From: Aphelenchoides besseyi | Taxonomy: Eukaryota > Nematoda > Chromadorea > Rhabditida > Aphelenchoididae | Direction: 5' to 3' | Length of the DNA stretch: 64,000 nt | Assembly: GCA_024699855.1 (NCBI GenBank) | Contig: JAMPIQ010000002.1 | Location: 15,996,001 to 16,060,000, forward strand | Part shown: piece by piece, positions 1 to 12,725 of the stretch | Layout of the letters: every line of letters starts with the position of its first letter | How positions within the stretch are numbered: the stretch's first letter is position 1 | The notes under the pieces: model-generated | What the model was told of the DNA's origin: nothing | What the model saw: the letters and a program-made list of their open reading frames with translations, nothing else | Database searches by the model: none | Translations under genes and position numbers: made by a program

Positions 1-946
1 ACGAATGTTGTGGTCGACTTTACGAACGATGTTATTCACAACAGTCGAAATAATGTCGTTATGCAAGTGTCGAAGTGCATTTCGCAAATGCTGGATTCCG
101 AAAAAGATGTTGGTCGATTAGCGCCTCGAGCTGATGATCGTTTCGCACCTCCGCGTATGTTCATTCAAAGCTTTAAGTCTTTGATTTTACTTTGTTTAGT
201 TCCCGGTCCATCCAACAAGCGAAACGATGAGTACGACAATCGAGCACCAGCAAATGACGCATACGATGAGTATGTCAGTGAATCCGAGTTGTACAATGAC
301 GGTAGGGTCCTTCAAATTTCGTAGTTGATTGCTGTTTTTAGATAAGCCAATATCGAAGGCATTCGAACGAAAAGAAATTGCAAAAAAGGAATTCAAGAGA
401 AGAGAAGAACCTGACTACTTCGATATAACTCATTACGATAAAATCCACATCGAACGAAATGCTCCAATGCCCTACCTGGTGATGTTGTGTGGCAAATGGC
501 CGAATATCAAGGGACAACGAGATCTTCGTATTTTTCGATTCTTCGAAGAAACTCCATTCGAGATTTTCAAGGCAATTCAAGATACTTCCTTGTTGAATTC
601 GTCCGTTCACTCTATCATTCTCACATGCAACACGAGATGGAACCACACGAAATACATACTCACCAATCTGGCGGATCTACGACAAATGATTGAAAGTGTT
701 CATACGCGTTGTCCTATGGTTGCGATCAAAATGTGCGGATTTTACTCCATTACGCTACCACCATTTGCTAAGCAATTCAACGAAAAACTGGAGATCTTGT
801 GCAAGGCACTCAGTTACGTAGAATACGTTGACATGGATACAATTGCATTAAAATTGCCCAAGGAAATTCGCACCAATGGATCGGCAGGTCGTGGATTTCT
901 CGAGTCTTTGATCCAATTAGTCATCAATGACGTCAAGTATGCATGA
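1..946 (+). CDS. SGNH-hydrolase-like protein, 3' part
   Basis: The reading frame is already open at the window edge, so the 5' end is missing. Three exons join in phase: 1-154, 200-301 and 342-946, with introns of 45 and 40 nt (GTATGT...TTTAG, GTAGGG...TTTTAG). The N-terminal part is polar and probably disordered. The last 170 residues form a compact alpha/beta-looking domain: a strand ending in MLCGKWPN, then a hydrophobic strand (SIILTCNTRWN), a helix with LRQMIESVHTRCP, a strand VAIKMCGFYSITLP, and a helix before VEYVDMD. That order resembles the SGNH/GDSL-like folds found in animal RNA- and transposon-linked proteins. I do not see a clear catalytic GDS motif, so activity is doubtful. An AATAAA lies about 190 nt after the stop (near 1131). 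The family call is an inference from fold pattern. Confidence 0.5.
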
Positions 947-2790
947 GTTTTTTTGTACCAGTTGTTTTATCTCATTGTTAAATGTGTGTTTCTAATTAAT
1001 CTTGTTCCGCCTTTGTTTCCTTGAAAACAGCATTATGTCCTAAAAAATGTGAGCTTGACAGCTTTTTTTGACCCCAAATGAAACATTTGTTACTCGAATT
1101 AATCAGACTTCAGGTTGATATTTAACAGAATTAATAAAGTGAAACTTAACATTGTCTTTTTGTGCTTACTGATAGATACAAAACATTCTTTTGATGAATG
1201 TTCAAGTTTCAACTCGTCTTGTTAGCAAAGTAATCAAGGTCCTCGGATAAACACAGATTAATGAAAGTTGTTGTTGTGGAATTGACGGTCAGTCTATTGA
1301 TAGGTTCGGAAATAACGTATAATGTCCCATACTGCAAATTTGTAAACCCGATTCGGCTTAATAGTGATCGAAGTCAATATTCAAACTGTAATCTCATTTT
1401 TGTCAATAATGTAGTTTTCAGAAGCTTTTCGTAAATCAGGATCGAGAATTGTTAAGGCAAAAAATTTCACTTCATCCACACAATAAAAGTGCGGATGAGT
1501 AAAGTTTGTTTGTCTGTATCCTGAATGGCCAATAAGAGCGGACACTTTCTCGAAATGAGCACTCTTCTTTTATGCTAATTTGTGTTCGACTGATTGAAAT
1601 GACATGTTCACGGAATTGAAAAGTGGAAGAGTCTCGATTTGATCACGAAACTTTGCGAGTCGAAGATTAGAATACGGCGATTTGACGTGAGCTAATAGAA
1701 AGAAATTGGTCGTAAACGGTTGATGACAACAAAAGTTAGTATTATTGTCAAGTTGTTTTGAATAACTTGAAAATAATTGAAATCGTTGTAAAACCAAAGC
1801 AACCAAATCAGAGAGATTTAAGTAGTTTTGTAATGGTCGCCGTTTTTGTTGATTAGATACCAAGATCTTGAGAGATGTTGAGCTGCGAGTTTAGTTGTTA
1901 ATGAGTTAAGTTTAGACGAAAACAAATCGACAAAATTGTTTAGTTAAGAATGGAAACGATGAGATGAGGGAGTTTTGAAAGGTTTGACAAATGGGTGTTG
2001 ATGGTCGCTGAATGAGTTGCGAAACGGGTTTTTCGAAAACGTTGACAAGAGTTGTAAAAAACGGATTGCCTTGAACTCAGTGAGCAGTTTTAAATGAGTT
2101 TGATTGGCAAAATGGTTTTGATTAACGTCAGAAATGATTAATGATAAACGTTGCTGGTTGTTAAGTGGCTGAGAACTGGACTTGAAAGTGAAATGGCAAT
2201 CAGTTTCGCAGGACTGTCAGTATACGATTGTCGTAGTTGTTGATTAGGTTGCATTGGAAGTTGACAACGACAAAAGCTTTTTATGTAGAATTGTTGTTGA
2301 ATTATCCGACAGGTAGTCGTTGTGTTGGCACATATCAGTGAGTTCATCATATCATTAAGGACCACATTTACACTTTCAGATATGAGTTGCCATTGTGCCG
2401 CGTTAGTGATAAATTCACAACGATGACATTAGATTTTCGATATCGATACGCGCCTATTTAATTGGGGCATCTCGTAGCTAATTAGTATGAACAGACAAAG
2501 CCGGTTACTCTCGAGGCCCATGTAAAAGAATTTTCCCTCTAAAACTATGCGCTAAAATGCCGTGTTTCCATAATTGCTGCCGCGTTAAGTGTGTTTTGTC
2601 AGCAGTCAGTGCATTTGTACAAGTTGTTCAGAACAACGGCCGCAAATGAGACGTCTTGATTATGAATGCGGTTGCTTAAAAGCCTAAAATATTCAGTTAG
2701 ATCAGTAATCAAGCAGTCACTTACCTTCTTGTCCATGGCACTCGATGTTGTCGTTATCGTTCCACAGAATGACAAGCAGAGATCTAATAA
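947..2790. other. Intergenic, no supported gene
   Basis: Contains the 3' UTR of the preceding gene. Between about 1850 and 2350 the plus strand is rich in G and T and poor in C. I see no convincing exon. At 2722-2827 the minus strand has a short reading frame beginning MSPNSHSIVSFLF, described with the inverted repeat. Confidence 0.5.
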
Positions 2791-3164
2791 AAAGGAATGA
2801 TACGATAGAATGACTGTTTGGACTCATTTTTATGCTTTATATATATTCCAATAAAACTATCGAGATTGCAGAAGGTTATACCCGCAATCATAGATGCATT
2901 AACTTGCAGTGATACGAACTGGGAAGGCGGTTAACATGTCTCGGTAGACAAAAGATCGCGAATTTATTCGTGACCGGCGGCTTGTTTTTTGATCTTTGAA
3001 CTTACCCGGGGTGCTACTGAATTTCGAATGAGAAGATTGACGGCGTCTTTTTGAACACAATCACATTTACCAAGACATCAACAACTGAGCTGTTAGCTTC
3101 AGGTCACATTCTTATGTGAACTTGGACCGTAGGTTGGTGGTCAATTCTAATTCTATTGGACAAT
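2791..3164 (-). repeat. Inverted repeat arm A (promoter-like)
   Basis: Read on the minus strand, this segment aligns along its length with 4331-4712 on the plus strand, with scattered substitutions and small indels. Shared landmarks in order include CTACGGTCCAA, TTCACATAAGAAT, GTGACCTGA-type, GTCTTGGTA, TTTGTCTACCGAGA, ATGTTAACCG and ATGAGTCCAAACAGTCA. A TATA-like element (TATATATA, about 2838-2847) sits upstream of an initiator-like TCATTCT, about the spacing expected of a core promoter. The minus strand then gives a short frame from the ATG at 2827 and a good donor (GAAGGTAAGTGA) near 2722. Conservation is stronger upstream of the TATA element than in the putative transcript, which suggests a duplicated promoter or enhancer. 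Confidence 0.6.
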
Positions 3165-4330
3165 ATTTCAAGCTTATTCGTTTAGTTTATGACCTTTTTG
3201 AAGTCAGATAATTGATTATTTCTTCCATTATTTCAACGGGATTATCATCTGGTACACAAGGAAATAGCAATGGATTCCAATTAAATGACAGATTTTACGT
3301 TTATCATCGTAGTCAAGCGCAACGATCGTGAGTTGATGTCAATCACTTCTTTTATTTGCTTGTAGATCTTTGTTTTGTTGTCCCCTCACGTTCTCATTCA
3401 AGATGAAGCTTTAAATTCAAGTGCACGATTTTGATCATTCGCTGATAACAGTTCGCATCTACAGCTGTTAATTGCTCGAACCCATGTTCACAATTTAGGT
3501 GAGTTGAAATAACAACAAACAGAAACGTCAACATCGAGATTTTAGCTCGAAAGTTTATGTCCGAAATGTGAACTTCCATTGACTACAACTCGGTGACCAG
3601 TGACTCTAGAAGCGTGTGATTAACAGGACAACAACAACCACTCATGAACTCCAAACCCTGTGAATATCGGCGGATTCCAATCAGCCAACAAGCTAAAATA
3701 CACAACACCCCCCATTCCCTTTTATGACATGTCCATCGCGCAAATCGATGTAGCTTAGAGATTCTGGCAACAGTCATTGTTTATATTGTGTTAGTAGAAA
3801 GCTTGAAAGTCTGGCTATTGATTGTGCGTAAACTTGTAGACACCGGATAACTGAGAGAAAAATGAGAGGTCTTTAAAACCAAACAATCTGTCGAAAATCG
3901 TCCAAAATTGCAAAAGTTTGTGCAGCTCTTACCATGGATGATGGTGAGCTCTTATTTGGCACTCTCATTGACAAGGTTGAGAATTTATAATTCCAAAAGT
4001 TTGGAGACCTGAAGTTGATCGAGAACAGAATTGCAAACATAAATATACTCAGAAATCGCTTAAATTTGATGACTTGGCTTTATCTAGAAGAATTGATCTT
4101 TTTATGTTGTAATTTTCACACACAACTAAACACATTACAAGCATCAATTGGTGTAATTTGGAATTGATGGGCGCATTAGTTTTGGAAATCGAACTGAAAA
4201 TTTGCTGACCAGTCAAACTCCACTACTACTTGTCGTTTTACGAGAACAACGAAATAGTTGCAAGTGTTATAGAACGTATGGTCGATAGCCGGAGTCCAAA
4301 TAAGTATAAAAGAACCAAATAAACTGAAAG
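3165..4330. other. Spacer between inverted repeat arms
   Basis: About 1.17 kb separating the two arms. No exon with credible splice sites was found on either strand. If the arms are promoters, transcription would run outward from this spacer in both directions. Confidence 0.5.
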
Positions 4331-4712
4331 ATTATCCAATAAAATTCGAATTGGCCAACAATCTACGGTCCAACTTCACATAAGAATATGACCTGAGGCC
4401 AACAGGTCAGTGATTGTTGACGTCTTGGTAGAGGTGATTGCGTTCTAAAGGACGCTGCCAATCTCGTTCAAATTCAAAATCACCTCGGGGAAAGCCTGGA
4501 AGCGAGAAAACAATCTGATTGGAACGCCGATCAATCAATAAAATTGTTCTCTTTTGTCTACCGAGAGATGTTAACCGCCTTCTCAGTTCCTATCACTGGT
4601 AGCGACTGCATATTTGACTGCGGGTAACGCCTTCTGCAGCTTCGACGGGCTCATTCGAGTAGCATATAAACCCTGGAATGAGTCCAAACAGTCACTCCAT
4701 CGTCTCATTCCT
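4331..4712 (+). repeat. Inverted repeat arm B (promoter-like)
   Basis: Plus-strand partner of 2791-3164. It holds TATAAA at 4665-4670 and an initiator-like TCACTCC about 25 nt downstream (about 4692). The ATGAGTCCAAACAGTCA shared with arm A starts at 4678, but here its frame stops after 13 sense codons, so the shared motif is more likely transcript leader or promoter than coding sequence. Confidence 0.6.
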
Positions 4713-6250
4713 TTCCTAGTCATTCCTTCTCTACTCATTCCTCTGCTCTTCTCTCCGCTGGTCGATCAACGCACTATTATCATACACTGTTCACGTTTCA
4801 ACTAGTGTAGGATAACAGTGCGTGGGATGACCAAGCGGAGGAATCGAAGAGCAGACTCCTAGTCCAACTACTCGAATCCTTTGACCGTTTCGTTTCCGTC
4901 CTCACTTTACTTTTCAGTTTGTGCGAGTGTCCGTGGGTGTGAGCGGGAATGGAATAACGATTATTTTGATGTCAATCTGCTTTGTTTTTTGAACTCTGCA
5001 AAGACTAGTTGGTACGAAGATTAGACGAATCAAACGAACGTACACGCAAAGGCCTTCGAAATGTATCAATCAGAAAGTAGGACCACCTCCTTCGTCTGAA
5101 TGATCTGTTTGTTAACTCACTTCAATTTCAGCTGTCGCACTCGTCGACAGATTACTTTCTGTGTCGTTTGTTGGAACCGCTTTTGCCGTCCTTACCTTTA
5201 ATCGCGAACTATGAGACAGGAGATCTTCGATTGATTGAATTGTTGGTTTGTGCGAATAAGCTCTTCATGACTGTGAGCTCTGGTGTTGAGCTTAACAATA
5301 AACAAATTTTATGGGAGCTTGTTTCCTATTGTTGGTTATAAAAACACGCTCATTCCGAGTTTTTCTTTCAATCAATTGTTGGGCTCTTCGAGTAGTTGGG
5401 GTTTCTGTTTGTCTTCTCGAACTATAAGTGTGCAGCGACTTGATCAGGAGTTTGTGTCAAAGTCGACAAAATGACTGGCTCCAAACAACCAGTTGAAGAT
5501 TCTTTGAGGACTACAAAGTAAATTTCAACTGTTAACTTTCTACTTCATCTATGACTTCGAACTTTCAATTCTACATTTGAAACATGGACCTGTTGTCTCC
5601 ACTACCATCTCCGTAAGCAAGATCATCCAAACAACCAAGACTCGTGCAAAAACTGATGTCACAACCAAAGCAACGATCGAAGAGCCAGCCACTGACGACA
5701 CTCGTTCCGGCATCTAATCTCCACTCATCCTCTTATGTTGTTCTTACCTGGTGTGTGAATAAACTTTTATCCGGCTTTTAAGAATTTCCTGTAAGTGAGT
5801 GTTTGAAAAAGAATACAAGTGAGTACTCGTGTTTTTGATTCACTGAGCTGAAGTTGACTGGAAACAGAATCGATGCCATGATTGCTAGCACTTGATAGTT
5901 GAGATCAACATCGTCACAACGAAAATTGAGTTCACTTGTTGGAAGTCGATATCCGCTGATTGCTTTTGTTGTCTCTTCGAAAGCCGTTGCTGACAGATCT
6001 GCAAGTGTGAAGTTGTCGCGTCCCTTTCTATAAACACGCTAAAAATCCAAAAGAAAAAGAACGCGCATAAATCGGACATCCACGGGCAATCAGTGGCTTA
6101 CCCTTTTTTAACTCAGTCCGCTTGCGAACGCTCCGGCGCCCACCGCTTTGTTTTCTTTTTCTTACGATATCGTGCTTTTTTCATATATTGAATAAAGGTG
6201 TATTAATCCAAGTTTCAGGTTGACACCCCAGCATAGAAAATTTTGTGGCT
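4713..6250 (+). other. Putative transcript downstream of arm B, no product
   Basis: Splice-like acceptors occur near 4917 (CTTTTCAG) and 5132 (AATTTCAG), and AATAAA near 5757 could end the transcript. Short frames exist, for example one starting MTGSKQPVEDSLRTTK at 5471, but none extends convincingly across a splice junction. A Ser/Thr-rich frame ends with TAA near 5718. I cannot define a protein. The rest, to 6250, shows nothing recognisable. Confidence 0.25.
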
Positions 6251-6421
6251 ATGTCTTCAAAAAAGGATGTTAATGAAAACGTAAGTCAGTCATTTAAAAA
6301 CATGAGAAATACCGTTTTTTAGGTCGGAAAAGAATCGTTGGATGAGTCCGATGAGCCAAGTGCGTGTAAACGTCGTCGATTGGACAAAGATGGACCTCAT
6401 GTAAACGATGTGAATGCAAAG
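6251..6421 (+). CDS. N-terminal exons of a basic, probably nuclear protein
   Basis: ATG at 6251 starts MSSKKDVNEN, followed by a 42-nt intron (6281-6322, GTAAGT...TTTTTTAG) and an exon encoding an acidic stretch and a basic cluster (CKRRRLDKDGPH), which looks like a nuclear localisation signal. The exon ends at a strong donor (AAG|GTAAGA) at 6422. No downstream exon in matching phase is certain. The next coding-like sequence is the damaged locus starting at 7095, and these exons may be its 5' end. Confidence 0.4.
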
Positions 6422-7094
6422 GTAAGAAGTTTCATAAGTCCTATTTTTGTTCCCATCTAATATCTCACGGTTGAAATTGAAAACTGCAATCTGACAAGTT
6501 CGAGTCGAATGCACGGAGCAATTGGGGCTTGGGTTTGTGACTTGGGAAAAAAGACAGAACGTGGATCGAATAAACGACGCTGATACCTCGGTTTTTGGAT
6601 GTTCAGTTTGCCTTTCCTTCCCTGTGATCGGACGACCGGTCGTGATTTTACCTACTTTTTGTCGTCTTCAATCTCACAGATCTGATCTCTGAACTATTGA
6701 GCTTTTCCGAATACCGCATTTTTCCTATTAATGCCCCAAGGGAGCCTATTTTTCGGAGGTGACAAAAAGGCGAGGCTAATTAGGAAGGGTGCTTCTACTA
6801 AAAATTGGGATGAATAGGAAAAATACGGTAAGTGCGGCGCCGGGTGTAAAGGTGTAAAAGAATATCAGTGTTGACAGACTGTATAAATTTCCCTTTCTGT
6901 CAAATAACACAACACGAGTTGCCGTTGGCAAACAAAGAGCAAAACTGTGGTTCTAGCTTTCATTCACCCAATGATGAAGATTGTCTTGATCAGTTGTTCA
7001 ACACGTGCGAGCTTTGACAAGACAATTACTCGACCTTTTCACTAAAATTTACAGTTGTTCGGAACGTTGCTTGTGTTTCATAGTTCGGTTTCAG

Positions 7095-8307
7095 AGTACG
7101 ACAGCAAATACCGATAGCTTCATCTTCAACCGCAAAAAAGGAACTTGCGATTCGTGCCAATTACGCACTATTCTTTCGATGGCCGGTTTTTTTCATCACT
7201 AACTACTACTCGTCTGTTGAAGTGATCGGTGTGCTCTACATGAAACAAAAGTAAGTTACAAATACCATTTTCCACTATGGTTTCTTTGCTATTCAGAAGA
7301 CTCAACTTCGATTTTTCATTAGCAACAATTGATGGAAAACCGTTGAAAGGTCTTTTCAATGTGCTAAATTATTGTGCTTTTGACTTGGAGACATCGCTAG
7401 TCCTGTTTAAAAAGTGGTTTTCTGACTATTATCTGGGAACTGGAGTCAAAAACTTCGAACAGTCAACTGTTGTTATCAGGCGGTCAATCAGAATTTTGAA
7501 TGGTTTTGATGGCTTCGACCGCGCACGTTTCTGTCCAAAATCTTATCCAGCCAATCTGGAAGATGGCCTGATCCTAAAATTCTATACGGATTTCGAAAGG
7601 ATGTTGATCGATGTTAAAGTGGATGGTCAAAAGCAACTTCAAGCTACACAACTGGATATGTTGTCAAGTGGATCATTTTGCGACAGTCGATGGACAATTT
7701 GCGTACAGTGTAGAACGCAGACTTGGACATGATGAAGGTCAAACAACAATATCATCTGTTGAGTTCATCAAAGAGTCATTTGGAACTGGGGAGCTGTCCA
7801 GATGTCCAACGATCAACTGGAAAACTATCGATTTCTTTGTAAGATTTTTTGTTTTGCATATTTTCATTTGTACATTTATAGGCATTGTAAGCGTGGTTGT
7901 CGTGTTGGAAATCGATTTTTCATTGCTGTTTCAAATTCGACCAACAAAAGTCAATTTTTCGCGTTGAATTTGGACACATTGGAGTGGAAAGACACTGGAA
8001 TCATGCTGGATGGTTATATTCAAGCTATGTAAACTGAGGGAGAATGTAGCTTGATTACTTTCATGGCAGGCGATCATTACGTTTACTATCATCACTTCGA
8101 AGTCGAGTAAGTTAGCCGGCTTGAACGATCTAAAGTTGTGTTTTTTTCAGCAAACCAGACTCGCTATCCACTGGTGCTTGGAACAAGTTGACGAGCTTAA
8201 GTGATACCCGACCAGACGCCTACGACTTCATTCTCAGCAAACTTCCGACGAATTTCAGACCACCGCGTCCTATTGAGCACTCTGTTCCACTTGATTCTCA
8301 ACCATGA
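7095..8307 (+). pseudogene. Decayed kelch-like beta-propeller gene
   Basis: Coding-like segments lie on one strand but do not form one frame. 7095-7250 joins to 7297 through a 46-nt intron and stays open to about 7660. The plausible frame then shifts within about 7655-7680 and continues (VDGQFAYSVERRLGH) to a donor at 7837. After the 7837-7881 intron the coding frame is off by one again. The next stretch contains a kelch-blade pattern (NRFFIAVSN...FFALNLDTLEW) but meets an in-frame TAA at 8030, beyond which the same frame resumes (TFMAGDHYVYYHH). It crosses a clean 44-nt intron (about 8115-8158) and ends with TGA near 8307, followed by AATAAA near 8329. Two frameshifts plus a stop point to a pseudogene. 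Uncorrected assembly indels are the alternative, though neighbouring conserved genes are intact. Confidence 0.55.
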
Positions 8308-8780
8308 TAATTTCTTGTGCTTTCAGTAAATAAATTGTTGTTAAACAGTTGTGAAAATGAAATTCGATTCTGGGATCTCAAAGAAACCGAACGCAAACTG
8401 AGATTTTAGGCATTAACTCACATGAAATCAAGACAATGAAAATGCTCAATTCAAGACCTCGTAAATTAATCATAAAACAAAAACATTTGCGAAATTTCTG
8501 ATCTACTTGCTTAAAGTGAATCGATGATTGTTTATTGAGTTGATCAAAAAACACAAGTTCAAACGTGCGAGATACAATAATTGGGAAATGAGTGATAAAA
8601 AAAAAGGCCGAACTGCTAGCTCGTCTATTGAAGCCAACAGCCGGACCTTCGTTTTTAGTCCAACTGCTGACTCGTCGTGAAAGTCAACAATCGGACTAAA
8701 GTCTGTATGTAGCGGATACAATAATGAAATGGACGAAAACAGATTCATCCGATCAAAGGGTAGTCTCAACAGATCGCAGT
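8308..8780. other. Region between pseudogene and 28S 3' end
   Basis: Probably the start of rDNA spacer. It contains a two-copy direct repeat of about 50 nt: units beginning AACTGCTAGCTCGTC (8611) and AACTGCTGACTCGTC (8662), each followed by a similar run ending in CGGAC. Confidence 0.5.
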
Positions 8781-9165
8781 GTAAAGACTGCTCTGCTGCT
8801 TACAACCCCTTGACCAGTAGTCAAGTCGTATTCAAGCGATCTTGCACCCCGACATTACACCACACAAAGTCGTATGGAATCGACAACCAAGCGGTAGTTT
8901 AAACCACGAGGCAAGGCCAACTATGGGGTTTGAGCTACGCCGCACGCGAGTGCAACGCATAAGAGTACCGCCCGACACCGGGGCACGAGAGTATTGTCAA
9001 CCTGACTAGACGGGCTTCCAACTTAGAGGCATTCAGTTGTAATCCCCCAGATGGTAGCGTCGCACCAGCGTCCGATCGGACGAGCGCATAAACCAATTGT
9101 CTGAACCTGCTGTTCCTCTCGTACTAAGCAGGATTACTATTGCAACAACGAATTCGACAGTAGGA

Positions 9166-9212
<47 letters not shown>

Positions 9213-9254
9213 ATTAGTGGGTGAACAATCCAACGCTTTGCGCATTCTGCTACG

Positions 9255-9292
<38 letters not shown>

Positions 9293-9315
9293 AACGTCGC
9301 TATGGACGCTTGGCT

Positions 9316-9362
<47 letters not shown>

Positions 9363-9730
9363 GTAAACTTTACAAATCAAAAGGATCGATAGGCCACGCT
9401 TTCGCGGTCTGTATTCGTACTGGAAATCAAGATCAAGTAAGCTTTTGTCCTTTTACTCTACGTAAGGTTTCCGTCCTTACTGAGCTTACCTTAGGACACC
9501 TACGTTACTGTTTGATAGATGTACCGCCCCAGTCAAACTCCCCGCCTGACACTGTCTTCGGCGCGGGTCGTCCGTTCGCACGAACTTAACACCAAACACA
9601 AGCACACCGCGAAGGCGTGCGTTTCCCGTCTAACCGAATAAGTAAGGAAACGATGAAAGTAGTGGTATTTCATTGGCGTGCCGAAACACTCCCACTTATG
9701 CTACACCATGCATGATTCTTCACAAAGTCA

Positions 9731-9768
<38 letters not shown>

Positions 9769-9775
9769 GTCTTTG

Positions 9776-9815
<40 letters not shown>

Positions 9816-9848
9816 TTAGGGACAGTGGGAATCTCGTTAATCCATTCG

Positions 9849-9926
<78 letters not shown>

Positions 9927-12029
9927 AATCAAATTTCCTTAATATAACATTCAGAGCACTGGGCAGAAATCAGAGACGGTCAACGTCTTTCGAAGACCAT
10001 CCGTCTCCTCTGTTTTAATTAGACAGTCGGATTCCCCGAGTCCGTACCAGTTCTAGATACGCTCGTTAAGCGTCTACCGCAACTCGCCGACAACCGCGAA
10101 GCCGTCGGGAGCGAAGCCGAAGCCTTCCACCGTCGGACCACGCCACTAGCCCACGCGGTCTTGCGACCACGCAGTCACGGACGCATTCCAACGGCCTCAC
10201 GCAACGACCCGATAGACCCGAGCTCTAGAGCCAATTCTTTTCCCAAAGTTACGAATCTAATTTGCCGACTTCCCTTATCTACATTATTCTATCAACTAGA
10301 GGCTGTTCACCTTGGAGACCTGCTGCGGATATTGGTACGAACGAGCGAGAAATTCATCGAGCCTCCCCTGCCTTTTCACGGACCACATGAAGCACTCGGA
10401 ATGGCGCCGTAACCGCGCCACTCTACAACCCCAACAACCATATCTCCGGATGAACCGATTCCATGGTCACGCGAGTTTAAACCAGAAAAGAGATCTCTGG
10501 TCCGGGCCTCATGCAGCGTCGACAGGTTCGTTTGCGTTGCCGCGCTCGTCGACGCCGAAGCGACGACATCTCCTCGTCTCGATGCGGGAATATTAACCCG
10601 CTTCCCTTTCGGCACACGCGACGCAATCCACAAGTGGAAGTTGAACGTCGCCACTTCAAAACCAGCCTTAGCCTGTGCCTTAGGATCGATTAACCCACGT
10701 ACAATCACTGTGCACGCGGAACCCTTCTCCACTTCAGTCTTCAAGGATCTCACTTGAATATTTGCTACTACAACCAAGATCTGCACTCGTGACGGCTCCA
10801 GTCGAGCTCACGCTCCGCACCTTCGACGCCATCACGACAACCTTCCTACTCGTTGAGAGATTGGGCACCATCTCAAACAACGGCCGAGTATAGGTCCTCC
10901 GCTCCAGCGCCATCCATTTTCAGGGCTAGTTGCTTCGGCAGGTGGGTTGTTACACATTCCTTAGCGGTTTCCGACTTCCATGGCCACCGTCCTGCTGTCT
11001 ATAGCAACCAACACCTTTTATGGGGTCTAATGAGCGGAGAGTCTGGCACCTTAACTCGGCGTTTGGTTCATCCCACATCGCCAGTTCTGCTTACCAAAAA
11101 TGGCCCACTTGGAGCACATGCAATCAAAGTCGCGTGTTCAAATCGAGAAACACCGACATCATAACCATTTAGAGTATGAGAATAGTTTGAGAATAATACA
11201 TCCCAATGACTTAAATCGTTCGCTTTACCGAGTATATCTGCTTCGATTGTGCACCAGCTATCCTGAGGGAAACTTCGGAAGGAACCAGCTACTAGATGGT
11301 TCGATTAGTCTTGCGCCCCTATACCCAAATCAGACGATCGATTTGCACGTCAGAACCGCTTCGGACTTCCACCAGAGTTTCCTCTGGCTTCATCCTGTTC
11401 GGGCATAGTTCACCATCTTTCGGGTCTCAAAGCGTACGCTCAACCTCCGCAACAGAACAAGTCCTAGTCACGGGGCGATGTTGCGCGCCGGACGTCGAAA
11501 CGCCCAACGCTCACATCGTCGACATCCAATGTCTCACTTTCATTACGCCTTTGAGTTTCGCAGCTCAATGACTCGCGTACACCTTAAACTCCTTGGTCCG
11601 TGTTTCAAGACGGGTCGAATGGGTGACCGACTATACACCGAGTCGAGTGCCGGGGCAACGAACGCCGATCGTAGGCCGCGGAAACGGAAGACACATGTGC
11701 CATCCGCAACCACAACTCACAACCGACGCCCATCGCGAATTCACCCGCACTCCACAACAGCGAGCCAACATCACCTGCTATCCGAACGCACAGGATTCTC
11801 GAGTCCGAAAACCCGAGTCCTCTATACGCCCTTCCGGCAGCGACATCGACCCACTCGGCGCACTCCGCACGCAAATGCATCCAACGAACACAACAACAAC
11901 ACTCCTAGACAACCTTGCGGAATGTCGTCGAAGCGATTGCAGTGTCGCGGGATTGAATACGCACAAGATACGTCAGCTCCATTCGCTTCCATTATATCGG
12001 TTTCACGTTCTCTTGCACTCTCTTTTCAA

Positions 12030-12062
<33 letters not shown>

Positions 12063-12412
12063 TGCTATCGGTCTCGTGGTCGTATTTAGCCTTAGGTGAA
12101 GTTTACCACCCGCTTTGGGCTGCGTTTCCAAACAACCCGACTCCCAGAGAAACGAATTCGTCGACGCCGTTCGGCCGTACTGGTGTGAAACCATCTGTGC
12201 AGCCGCTTTCCAGCGAAACTTGGACCAAACACACGCCGACGATGCTCGCTCTCCAAACGCTACACCGACACTCGTCCGTCAGAACGAGCGTCTTAAGCGC
12301 TGGGCTAGTCCCTTTTCACTCGCAGTTACTGGGGGAATCCTTGTTAGTTTCTTTTCCTCTGCTTTACTGATATGCTTAAGTTCAGCAGGTGGTCATACGC
12401 AACTCAGGTGGA
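8781..12412 (-). rRNA. 28S (large subunit) ribosomal RNA
   Basis: The minus strand carries many invariant 28S blocks. The 5' end has GCTGAACTTAAGCATATC and the GGAAAAGAAACTAACAAGGA block (about 12330-12390). The domain-V segment complementary to CAGTTATCCCTGTGGTAAC is at 9326-9345. The sarcin-ricin loop (AGTACGAGAGGA) lies near 9115-9126, and the 3' domain reads toward 8781. At about 3.6 kb it has a normal length for an ecdysozoan, and I saw no loss of core helices. Ends are approximate (within about 20 nt). Short open frames across this stretch are artefacts of the structural RNA. Confidence 0.95.
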
Positions 12413-12725
12413 TTTCAACCAATCAAATGGTCAGTGTCATCAATCGCACTGCCGACATCCGAACAACAACTCGCAAAGACCTTCTCAATAACAGCCAAGC
12501 ATCTCAAATTGTGGAATCAAGTCACTCAAAGCCGTACAGATCAAAAGCCAATCGAATCATGTTCCTTGCACATGGACATCGTTCGAACAGTACTAACAAC
12601 GTAATCACAGGCATACTCCGAAGAATACGCCACCAAAGCGAACACGTCAACTGCATTCCGTGGGGAAGAGTCGACGATTCGATGGCGAAAACCATTACAC
12701 AATGCATTTGGCTTCCCTTTCCATG
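12413..12725 (-). other. Internal transcribed spacer 2
   Basis: About 310 nt between the 28S 5' end and the 5.8S 3' end. Composition is AT-richer than the flanking rRNA. No gene. Confidence 0.85.
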
